Source: CAYPZU01 sp964415395
Lineage (GTDB): Bacteria; Chlamydiota; Chlamydiia; Chlamydiales; SM23-39
Assembly (NCBI GenBank): GCA_964415395.1
Contig: CAYPZU010000084.1
Coordinates: forward strand, 1-7,644
Direction: 5' to 3'
DNA: 7,644 nt
Part shown: positions 1 through 6,789 of the stretch, piece by piece
Layout of the letters: every line of letters starts with the position of its first letter
Position numbering within the stretch: the first letter of the stretch is position 1
Notes under the pieces: model-generated
The model's input: the letters and a program-made list of their open reading frames with translations, nothing else
Told to the model about the DNA's origin: nothing
Databases searched by the model: none
Made by a program: the position numbers and the translations under genes

Positions 1-300
1 TGATCAATCCGAATGGGGTGCTGATCGGCCCCGACGCGCGGATCGAGACGGCGGGCTTCCTGGCTTCGACGCTCGATGCGCTCAACGAAGACTTTCTGGC
101 AAAGGGAGAGCTGCTCTTTGCAGGAAGCTCGGATGGGGCGATTTTGAACCTGGGGACGATTGCGTGCCCGAAAGGGGACGTCGCACTTTTTGCCCGGTTC
201 GTGAGAAATGAAGGGACGATCGAGGCGAAAGAGGGGGCGGCGGCTCTGGTTTCCGCGCCTGAGATTCTGTTGAAGCTCGACGGGAAAACTTATATCCGGC
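1..300 (+). other. C-terminal part of the TPS (haemagglutination activity) domain of TpsA
   Basis: The translated start of the window reads INPNG, then LIGPDARIETAGFLASTLD. This corresponds to the conserved NPNG motif and the following 'G..A.....GL.AST.D' block of TPS domains. It is followed by turns of the kind 'N.G.I....G.VAL......N.G.I.A..G', here LNLGTIACPKGDVALFA and RNEGTIEAKEGAAALVSA. In characterised TPS systems this N-terminal domain binds the POTRA domains of TpsB and starts beta-helix folding. The domain's right boundary is approximate, because the helix turns continue without a clear break. Confidence 0.8.
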
Positions 301-3300
301 CCGATTTGGGGGCGGAATCGAAAGAGATGGGGGAGTTCGCTGTTGAGAATCAGGGGACTATCGAGGCGCTCTCCGCGGAGCTGAGAAGCGGAGCGAGCCC
401 CTATGCGCAGGCGATCCGGAACGGCGGGACGATCCGCGCGGTGGGGCGTGTCGAGGAGAACGGCGTTGTTTATCTCGTTGCTGAACAGGGCTGCACGGAG
501 ATGAGCGGGCGGATCGAGGCGGGCGAGGTGAGAATATTGGGAGACCGGGTCGCTTTATTAGAGGGCGCTAAAATCGACGCGTCGGGAGAGACGGGCGGAG
601 GGACGGTTCTGATTGGAGGTTCGTTCCAGGGAAAAGATCCTGCGGTGAAGGCGGCGAAAATCACGCTAGTGGAAAAGGGCGCCGAGATCCGGGCCGATGC
701 GCTGAAGAAAGGCGACGGGGGCGAAGTGGTTGTCTGGAGCTCGAATACGACCGGGTTCTATGGATCGATTGGAGCGGAAGGGGGGATCGAGGGGGGAAAT
801 GGAGGAGAGATCGAGGTGTCGGGGCCGTTCCTTTCTTATAGAGGGCTTTGCTCTGCAAAAGCGGCGCTGGGCAGATTCGGCACGCTTCTCCTCGATCCGA
901 ACGATATTGCGATTGCGGCATCCGCCAGCGTTCCGGCGACGGTGTCGAATGTCTATTACGACGGGGCGGGGACTGCTATGGCTATCCTTGATGTCGCCGA
1001 TCTGGCTCTGATGCTGGGTTCAGCCAACGTCGTGGTGCAAACCGATGACACGACAGTAGGCGGGACTGGAGTGATCAACATTCAGGATGGGTTTACGTGG
1101 GCGGCGGCGACCCAGCTGACGCTGCGGGCGACAAGCCAGATTGTGATTGATTCCGGGGCAGCGATTTCCAATACATCAGCGGGAACAGGCACCGGCGATC
1201 CCTTCACGGCGTTCTATTTCATCTCCAACCAGACGAATCAGTTATCGAACGGGGCCGGCATCCAAATCAATGACGGGTTCATTGTAACTGACGCGGGAGA
1301 CATTTATATGAATGGCGTCGGAGGCGGCACGTTAGCGAATAACTACGGGATTGAGTTTCTCGCAAGCTCGAATCCCAGCCTGATCACTTCTACTTCCGGA
1401 TCGATTACGCTCATTGGAAAAATGGGGCCGGAAGACGGCACGCAAACTTTTGACAACCACGGCGTTTACATTCATGGCCTTCCGGGAAACACCGCGACCG
1501 TTACGACCCAATCGGGGAATATTACGATTTTAGGAACGTCCTACCATACCCGCTTGATGACCATGACCACAGACAATCAAGGCGTGCTGATTGATAACAA
1601 TAGTTTTGTAAGGACTTCGATGAGCGACGCCGCGAGCCTGATTTTGATCGAGGGAACAGGCGGCAACGGAGATACCAGCGGCAGCTGCGGGGTTCAGATT
1701 TCAAATGAATCGGGCGTGACTACCGAACAGGGAAGCATTTCGATCGTGGGACGGGGGAATGGGGACTTGACGGGCAACCACGGGATCTTCCTCTATGACG
1801 ACTCGCTCATTGAGTCGACAGGGGCAGGCGTCAACGGCTCGATGATCGTTCTCGAGGGGATAGGAACTCCTTCGGCCGCAGCGACGACCAATAATTGCGG
1901 CGTGTGCATTTCAGCCTCGAGCGGGGCGTTCGGGATCCGGACGGTGGATAAGGATATCTCGATCACGGGGACAGGAGCGGCCTTAGCTACGCTGAACGTG
2001 AACGCGGGGATCAGCATCCGGAACGATGCGATCATCAACAATCCAGGCCAAATCCTGTCGTCGGGCGTTGGCAACATCGCTCTGACGGGTTTCGGAAAGA
2101 GCGGGCTTGGGGGAGCAGGCGTCCTTATTTTTAATCCTTCGGGCGCGGGAACCAGCCTGATCCAGTCGAGCCAGGGGACGATCTCTATCTACGGGGAGAG
2201 CAGCGGAGCAAGCAGCAGTCCCGGCATCTATATGGAGACGCTCGGCCGAATCGAATCCGCTTCGGGAAATATCAATTTGACCGGATTCGGCTACGGGACA
2301 GGATCGGCCAACTCGGGGATCCAAATTTCCGACAGCTACATCACGACGACTTCGACGGGAAATATAACGATAACGGGAACAGGCAGCCCCAACGCGAGTG
2401 GAGGAAACACCGGAGTTGTATTCCAGTATACTTCGACAGCGACTCCATTCACGCTTGAGACCGTGGACGGGGAGATCCTGATCAATGGAACCGGAGGAGG
2501 AAGCGGACCGGGCAACAGCGGCATCCGGATATTCACGACTGGCAACACGATCCAGATGGGAGTTAATGGAGCGGGGGCGGGTTCTCTGACGATGTATGGG
2601 GTCGGGGGGAACGGCGCGAACATGAATCCTGCCAACCATGGAATTCTGCTCGTGGGAAATGGAGCGCCGAATCCTCTCATCCTCAGTACCGATTCGGGAG
2701 CGATCAGCCTGACGGGGATCGGCGGGACCGACGATGGTTTCTTCGGAAACTGCGAGGGGATCCATACGGAGAATATGTGCATCATCTCGTCGGCTACGGG
2801 CGACCTGAGCTTTTTTGGCGAAGCGGTGAATTCCAACGCCGCGAATGCAGGGATCCATTTTGACAATACCCAAGTGGATTCGACAGGGAATGCGACGGGA
2901 ACTGTCTCCTTCACGGGGATCGGCAGCCGCAACGGAACGAACGACAATATTGGAATTTACATCGAGTCGCTCTTCCGCGGCGTAGGGATCCAATCGGCGC
3001 GGAAAGATATTTACATGAATGGCGTCGGAGGGGGGAGCGGGACGGGCAACTATGGGATTCTGGTCGCGGACATCGCGTTCGTGCAGGCGTCGGGGATGAT
3101 GCCTCTCGCAGAGATCCATATGCAAGGGTTTGGCGCCGAGGGGACGGACGACAACATCGGCATTTATTTGCAGGGAGGGGCGATGGGTCCTCCCAGCGTG
3201 TTAACGGGTTTTGGAAATCTGAGTCTTCTCGGAGTGGGAAATGGAACCGGAACGGGGAATCACGGGATCCGGATGACAGACGGGGCTACCGTTGTAACAG

Positions 3301-5012
3301 GGGGGATCACGACTGCCAGCACCCTGCAGATTGATGGGAGAGGAAGCTCTTCGGGAGCGGGAAACAGTATTGGGCTTTATTGTTCGAACGCGGCGATGCC
3401 CTCTATAAATATCAGCACAGTCGGCCAAGATATCTTCATCAGAGCGATGTCCGGGAGCGGAACGAACGAAGCGCTTCTTTTGGATGCCGCGGGAATTCAA
3501 GCCTCGGGCACTTCGAATGCGATCACTATCCAGACGCTCGCTTCCGAACCTACGACCGGAGGCGATCTCGCGCTAACGCACCAGGGCGCTTTAATCCAAA
3601 CGAACTATATTTCGGGCTCCGAGGCGATCGACCTCGATGTAAGGAGGGACCTTTCTCTTTCCGACGGAGGAGGCATATCCACCGCGCGTCTGACGATTGA
3701 AACGGGACGAGATCTTTTGATCGATGGGAACGGAGCCACTTCGACAGGGCCCGCAGGCCTCCAGGTGGGCGATTTAGGCACGTTCGCTCCCGGAAATATG
3801 CTGCTCGATATAGGGGGGGATTTGAGCCTCATCGGCGGAGCGATGGCGGATCAGACCGCGCATATCATAGCTGTTTCAGGACAGATCACTTTTTTCACCG
3901 AGGGAGACGTTCTTCTTCAGGGAGGGGGAACGGCGACAAGCCTGGCCCAAATCGGGGGAATCGTGGGAGACGGCTCGATTTTTTCTCCGGTCATTGGAGG
4001 GAGCGTAATCCTTACGGGCGGCGTCGGCTCGGCCTCGATCGGCTACGGGAATTCGGTGATGTCTTTTCCCGGAACTCCGAACAATACCGGAAGCATCACA
4101 TTCCTGACCATTGTGGGAGATGTGATTTTGAGAGGGGGGCTTTCAGCGGGAGGGCTGGCGCAGATCGGCCATATCAGTTCCGCCGCAGGGCCTGTCCTTG
4201 ATATCGGAGGCAATATTTATCTCCGGACGCTTGGCGATATCCTATTCAATGACGCGGGAACGGCCGCTGGAACGACGGCGCAGATCGGCCATGGCGGACC
4301 TGGCATGAGCGCAACCTATACTACGCCGGGAGCTGTGGAAGTTCTTGCCGGGGGATCGATCAATATGGCGGGGATCGCCGGAAGCGCGCGGATCGTCAAC
4401 CCAATCACTGTCGGATCGGCAAGCTATCCTGCGAGCGGCAGCATTACCCTTGTCGCTGACAATAGCAGCCCGCAGAATCCCTTCGTCGGAGCGAATTTAC
4501 TCTTGATGAACGCGACCTCGGAGATTTCGAATAACAGCGCGAGCGGAGGCCAGGTGCGCCTCTACACGACGCAGCAGAATTTCGCCGCGATCGCCCCCGG
4601 GCTCACCATCAACGGAGCGGTTTACATGGCAAGCGCGATGCCGGGCGTTAACACGGCGTACGAGAATTTCGATCTCTATTACGGTGCAGGCCAGTATATC
4701 GGACCTGAGTTCGCCCTCTACTACAAATTGCCGTTCGCCATCAGTCCGATCTGCCCGACTTGCCCTGTCTGCCCCTCCGGCGGCGGAGGAAGCTGCCCGG
4801 TTGATGTCCTGATTTTCTTTCCGGAGCTGTATGATCTCGCAGTCGCTGAAGCCGAGTTCAACGACCTCTTCCCGAATATCCCCGCAGCGCCTCACCAGGG
4901 ACGGCTCTGTATCGGCACCGTCGATTCTTCCTGCGTCCCCGGGTTCAGCAGATTCGATTCGTTCCTTTTCGAAAATAGCGTCGACCGGATGCTCCCGTTG
5001 GAAAAAGATTGA
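1..5012 (+). CDS. TpsA: FHA-like two-partner secretion exoprotein (5' partial)
   Basis: Large secreted surface protein, probably an adhesin or similar beta-helical exoprotein, exported by the TpsB encoded next. The frame is open to the left edge (codons from base 3 read INPNGVLIGP), so the true start, signal peptide and most of the TPS domain lie outside; the GTG at 18 is not a real start. INPNG and the following FLASTLD match the conserved end of the haemagglutination-activity (TPS) domain. Next come N-x-G-x-I helix turns (about 120-660), a stretch with EVVVWSS, GFYGSI, GGEIEVSG and GTLLLDPNDI (about 720-910) typical of FHA-like proteins, a long Gly/Asn/Thr/Ser-rich repeat region, a second repeat family, and a cysteine-rich tail. 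There is no C-terminal beta-barrel, so it is not a classical autotransporter; this agrees with the adjacent TpsB. At least 1669 residues are visible, within the usual range for TpsA proteins. Family assignment is firm; adhesin versus other activity cannot be read from the sequence. Confidence 0.93.
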   Translation, partial: INPNGVLIGPDARIETAGFLASTLDALNEDFLAKGELLFAGSSDGAILNLGTIACPKGDVALFARFVRNEGTIEAKEGAAALVSAPEILLKLDGKTYIRPDLGAESKEMGEFAVENQGTIEALSAELRSGASPYAQAIRNGGTIRAVGRVEENGVVYLVAEQGCTEMSGRIEAGEVRILGDRVALLEGAKIDASGETGGGTVLIGGSFQGKDPAVKAAKITLVEKGAEIRADALKKGDGGEVVVWSSNTTGFYGSIGAEGGIEGGNGGEIEVSGPFLSYRGLCSAKAALGRFGTLLLDPNDIAIAASASVPATVSNVYYDGAGTAMAILDVADLALMLGSANVVVQTDDTTVGGTGVINIQDGFTWAAATQLTLRATSQIVIDSGAAISNTSAGTGTGDPFTAFYFISNQTNQLSNGAGIQINDGFIVTDAGDIYMNGVGGGTLANNYGIEFLASSNPSLITSTSGSITLIGKMGPEDGTQTFDNHGVYIHGLPGNTATVTTQSGNITILGTSYHTRLMTMTTDNQGVLIDNNSFVRTSMSDAASLILIEGTGGNGDTSGSCGVQISNESGVTTEQGSISIVGRGNGDLTGNHGIFLYDDSLIESTGAGVNGSMIVLEGIGTPSAAATTNNCGVCISASSGAFGIRTVDKDISITGTGAALATLNVNAGISIRNDAIINNPGQILSSGVGNIALTGFGKSGLGGAGVLIFNPSGAGTSLIQSSQGTISIYGESSGASSSPGIYMETLGRIESASGNINLTGFGYGTGSANSGIQISDSYITTTSTGNITITGTGSPNASGGNTGVVFQYTSTATPFTLETVDGEILINGTGGGSGPGNSGIRIFTTGNTIQMGVNGAGAGSLTMYGVGGNGANMNPANHGILLVGNGAPNPLILSTDSGAISLTGIGGTDDGFFGNCEGIHTENMCIISSATGDLSFFGEAVNSNAANAGIHFDNTQVDSTGNATGTVSFTGIGSRNGTNDNIGIYIESLFRGVGIQSARKDIYMNGVGGGSGTGNYGILVADIAFVQASGMMPLAEIHMQGFGAEGTDDNIGIYLQGGAMGPPSVLTGFGNLSLLGVGNGTGTGNHGIRMTDGATVVTGGITTASTLQIDGRGSSSGAGNSIGLYCSNAAMPSINISTVGQDIFIRAMSGSGTNEALLLDAAGIQASGTSNAITIQTLASEPTTGGDLALTHQGALIQTNYISGSEAIDLDVRRDLSLSDGGGISTARLTIETGRDLLIDGNGATSTGPAGLQVGDLGTFAPGNMLLDIGGDLSLIGGAMADQTAHIIAVSGQITFFTEGDVLLQGGGTATSLAQIGGIVGDGSIFSPVIGGSVILTGGVGSASIGYGNSVMSFPGTPNNTGSITFLTIVGDVILRGGLSAGGLAQIGHISSAAGPVLDIGGNIYLRTLGDILFNDAGTAAGTTAQIGHGGPGMSATYTTPGAVEVLAGGSINMAGIAGSARIVNPITVGSASYPASGSITLVADNSSPQNPFVGANLLLMNATSEISNNSASGGQVRLYTTQQNFAAIAPGLTINGAVYMASAMPGVNTAYENFDLYYGAGQYIGPEFALYYKLPFAISPICPTCPVCPSGGGGSCPVDVLIFFPELYDLAVAEAEFNDLFPNIPAAPHQGRLCIGTVDSSCVPGFSRFDSFLFENSVDRMLPLEKD
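1290..3510 (+). repeat. About 20 degenerate beta-helix repeats in TpsA (family 1)
   Basis: Roughly 21 units of about 32-48 codons follow one another. Each has a beta-strand core of the kind '[S/T]-x-G-x-[I/L]-x-[I/L/M]-x-G-x-G', a Gly/Ser/Asn-rich turn, then 'N-x-G-I-x-[I/L/F]'. Examples are GDIYMNGVGGG..NNYGIEF (from 1296), GSISIVGRGNGDLTGNHGIF (near 1731), GNITITGTG..GGNTGVVF (near 2358), EILINGTGGGSGPGNSGIRI (near 2472) and GNLSLLGVGNGTGTGNHGIR (near 3213). The last unit, DIFIRAMSGSGTNEALLLDA, is degenerate. The pattern is what a right-handed parallel beta-helix passenger is expected to show. Unit boundaries were set by eye. Confidence 0.8.
3816..4403 (+). repeat. Second repeat family in TpsA with AQIGH-like motifs (family 2)
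   Basis: A different repeat follows family 1: 'G-[D/S]-[I/V/L]-x-[L/F]-x-x-G-G' followed some 8-12 residues later by 'A-[Q/S]-I-G'. Instances include GDLSLIGGAMADQTAHI, GDVLLQGGGTATSLAQIGG, GSVILTGGVGSASIGYG, GDVILRGGLSAGGLAQIGH, GDILFNDAGTAAGTTAQIGH and GSINMAGIAGSARI. Two copies of the AQIGH segment share 16 identical bases exactly 120 nt apart (4157-4172 and 4277-4292). AQIGH-type motifs are known from other FHA-like exoproteins. The exact role of this section is unknown; it may form a capping or differently pitched section of the helix. Confidence 0.7.
4743..4936 (+). other. Cysteine-rich C-terminal segment of TpsA
   Basis: The repeats end and a short non-repetitive tail begins. It contains ICPTCPVCPSGGGGSCPVD (Cys codons at 4752, 4761, 4770 and 4794) and then a separate pair, CIGTVDSSC (Cys codons at 4908 and 4932, C-x7-C). 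In the HMW1 adhesin of Haemophilus, a disulfide-closed loop near the C-terminus holds the protein in its TpsB pore. The C-x7-C pair here, about 26 residues before the stop, could act alike. The C-x2-C-x2-C cluster could also form disulfide cross-links to other envelope proteins. Motif positions are seen; function is inferred. Confidence 0.6.
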
Positions 5013-5014
5013 TG
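5010..5014 (+). promoter_or_regulatory. Overlapping tpsA stop / tpsB start (TGATG)
   Basis: The tpsA stop TGA (5010-5012) shares its last A with an ATG (5012-5014) in the tpsB frame. A modest purine-rich stretch (GGAAAAAG, 5000-5007) lies just upstream and could serve as ribosome binding site. This arrangement usually means that the ribosome ending tpsA restarts on tpsB, keeping the secretion pair coupled on one transcript. Confidence 0.7.
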
Positions 5015-6718
5015 AGATTCACTTTGCAAGCTAGTGTAAAAATCATGAACCGCGCCGCGTTTCTTTTAATCTCCTTCGCCCTTCCGCTTTTTGCCGAGAC
5101 CGATTTCGCTCCCGGCGAATTCGTCTTCGGCGAGACGTGCGAGCATCCGATGATTCCATCGCTCAACGGGATTCTCCTTTTGGGGAAAAACGTCAAGCTG
5201 CTGAAAAAGGAAGAGGCGCTCAAACAGGTGGCGGGCGTCAAAACGCTCGGCGTCGACGTCCCCGGCGGCACGGAAAAACTGGCTGCGTCCCTTTCGCCCT
5301 ATTTCAGCAGACCTCTTTGCGACGAAGACGTTTTGGAGCTGATCGAAGCGATCCGGGGCTATTACCAGGATCAGATGCGCCCCTTCGTTTCGATCGAGAT
5401 GCCGAAGCAGGAAGCGACCTGCGTGCTTCAATTCGTCGTAGCGGAAAGCCAGCTTGGAAAGGTGTGCGTCGAAGGAAACAAAGCGTCGCATCTCAACCGC
5501 GTCCTCAGCAGAGTCGAGCTGTGCCCAGGCGATCTGATCGATGAAAAAGTTTTGCTCCGCGATATGCAGTTCCTCAACCGCAATCCGTTCCGGCGGGTCG
5601 ATCTGATCTATTCTCCCGGAGAAAAACCCTACACGACCGACGTGATGCTCCGGATGGAAGAGCGCAGCCCGTACCGCTTTTATGCAGGCGGCGACAATAC
5701 GGGCGTCGGCCTCACCGGGCAGATGCGCTGGTTCGCGGGCGTCAACCTGAGTTTCACCGGGTGGGCCGACCACAATCTCTCCTATCAATACACCACGTCG
5801 AACGATTTCCACGACTTCCAGGCGCACACGCTTCAGTATCTCGTGATGCTCCCCTCGCGCCATCTTCTCAATTTCTACGGCGGCTACTCCTCCGTCCACG
5901 GACGCTTTTCCGTTCCGGGGATGACAAACCACGGCTCGAGCTATCAGGTGAGCGGACGCTATATCTACCTCCTCAATCCGACGCGGCGTCTCAACCACGA
6001 ATTCTCCGCAGGCTGGGATTTCAAAGAGACGAATAACGCGCTGAATTTCGGAGAGGAGATCGCAGTCTCCCAGCCGGTCAACCTCTTCCAGCTCGCAGCG
6101 AAATACGCCGGCAATTTTGAAGGAAGCCGCTACCGGCTCGACTACAGCCTGGAAGGGTACTGGTCGCCTGGCGAATGGCTCCCCGACCAGACGAACGCAG
6201 ATTACCAGGCGATCCGCCCCGGCGCGAAAAATCACTGGGTCTACGGCCGGGGCGCGCTCACCTACAGCCAGAAGCTCCCTCACGATTTCTGGTTCTTTTC
6301 GATGTTCCGGGGGCAGTTCACGGGCGAGAACCTCCTGCCTAGCGAGCAGCTCGGGATCGGCGGCTACGACACGGTGCGCGGCTACAAGGAGCGGGAGCTC
6401 AATAAAGATAAAGGCGCAATAGCCAATATCGAATTCCGCAGCCCTGCGCTCAAAGTCTTCTCGCGCGGCTCGCAGACGGCCAAATTGGTCGACGCCCTCC
6501 AGTTCATCGCCTTCTTCGACGTCGGCTACGGCAGCAACCACGAGCCTCTTCCCGGAGAGCCGCGGGGCGAATATCTAATCGGGACGGGTCCCGGCGCCCG
6601 CTACACCCTCGGCCAGACGCTCACTGGCCGTCTGGACTGGGGCGTAAAGCTCCATCACAGAGAGCCTTACGGCGGCGGCTGGAGCATGCTCCACTTCTCC
6701 CTCATCGCCAGCTATTAA
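5012..6718 (+). CDS. TpsB: FhaC/ShlB-family outer-membrane transporter for TpsA
   Basis: Outer-membrane pore of the Omp85 superfamily that exports the preceding TpsA. The ATG at 5012 overlaps the tpsA stop and gives 568 residues, a normal TpsB length. A hydrophobic stretch AAFLLISFALPLFA (about residues 15-28) ends at a plausible signal-peptidase site before ETDF. An alternative ATG at 5045 would give a more compact signal peptide but has no visible ribosome binding site. Two POTRA domains follow: about 53-146, and about 147-219 starting GKVCVEGNKAS and including RDMQFLNRNPFRRVDL. The barrel fills the rest. GGYDTVRGYKE (VRGY at about 455-458, codons 6374-6385) is the conserved loop-6 motif of the superfamily, and the chain ends in an aromatic residue (SLIASY), as outer-membrane barrels do. 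Five cysteines all lie in the first 171 residues and none in the barrel. The usual Pro/Gln-rich stretch before POTRA 1 is short or absent. It is almost certainly co-transcribed with tpsA. Confidence 0.93.
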   Translation: MRFTLQASVKIMNRAAFLLISFALPLFAETDFAPGEFVFGETCEHPMIPSLNGILLLGKNVKLLKKEEALKQVAGVKTLGVDVPGGTEKLAASLSPYFSRPLCDEDVLELIEAIRGYYQDQMRPFVSIEMPKQEATCVLQFVVAESQLGKVCVEGNKASHLNRVLSRVELCPGDLIDEKVLLRDMQFLNRNPFRRVDLIYSPGEKPYTTDVMLRMEERSPYRFYAGGDNTGVGLTGQMRWFAGVNLSFTGWADHNLSYQYTTSNDFHDFQAHTLQYLVMLPSRHLLNFYGGYSSVHGRFSVPGMTNHGSSYQVSGRYIYLLNPTRRLNHEFSAGWDFKETNNALNFGEEIAVSQPVNLFQLAAKYAGNFEGSRYRLDYSLEGYWSPGEWLPDQTNADYQAIRPGAKNHWVYGRGALTYSQKLPHDFWFFSMFRGQFTGENLLPSEQLGIGGYDTVRGYKERELNKDKGAIANIEFRSPALKVFSRGSQTAKLVDALQFIAFFDVGYGSNHEPLPGEPRGEYLIGTGPGARYTLGQTLTGRLDWGVKLHHREPYGGGWSMLHFSLIASY

Positions 6719-6754
6719 AATATTAATTCCATCTTTCTATTTGATAATATTTTT
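6717..6754 (+). terminator. Possible weak AT-only hairpin after tpsB
   Basis: AAAATATTA (6717-6725) and TAATATTTT (6745-6753) form a 9-bp inverted repeat with a 19-nt loop, followed by one more T. The stem holds no G or C, so it would be unstable, and it overlaps the promoter of the next gene. It may be a weak end for the tps transcript or simply a result of AT richness. Confidence 0.25.
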
Positions 6755-6762
6755 GTTATAAT
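6734..6762 (+). promoter_or_regulatory. Extended -10 promoter for the downstream gene
   Basis: A perfect TATAAT (6757-6762) preceded by TGT (6754-6756) forms an extended -10 element. At 17-bp spacing the -35 position holds TTTCTA (6734-6739), a weak match that an extended -10 can tolerate. The predicted transcript start near 6769 leaves a leader of about 20 nt before the ATG at 6790. The leader has no good Shine-Dalgarno, only GGTAAT at 6781. The whole 71-bp gap has about 10 G/C bases. Confidence 0.6.
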
Positions 6763-6789
6763 AGTTAAGATTTAATTAATGGTAATATA

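Noticed and set aside
18..20. GTG at 18 as the true start of tpsA
   Set aside because: The frame is open to the left edge, and the preceding codons complete the conserved INPNG motif of the TPS domain, so the gene begins outside the window.
1983..3125. 380-codon open frame on the - strand inside tpsA
   Set aside because: It is a shadow of the repetitive passenger. The product is rich in Arg, Asp, Ser and Ile with no domain pattern, and no ribosome binding site or promoter was seen.
1290..3510. CRISPR array or other DNA-level tandem repeat
   Set aside because: The repetition is at protein level, with variable unit length and diverged bases, in one uninterrupted reading frame.
18..5009. RGD integrin-binding motif in TpsA
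   Set aside because: Looked for in the tpsA frame and not found. A single LDV (near 3634) is too short a motif to support a claim.
4404..5012. Autotransporter beta-barrel at the C-terminus of the exoprotein
   Set aside because: The tail lacks alternating amphipathic strands and a terminal aromatic residue; it ends in MLPLEKD. The separate TpsB downstream provides the pore.
5066..6541. 491-codon open frame on the - strand across tpsB
   Set aside because: It lies opposite a clear TpsB with signal peptide, POTRA domains and VRGY motif. The translation has no recognisable domain and is dominated by Glu/Arg/Val, as expected from a shadow of GC-rich coding DNA.
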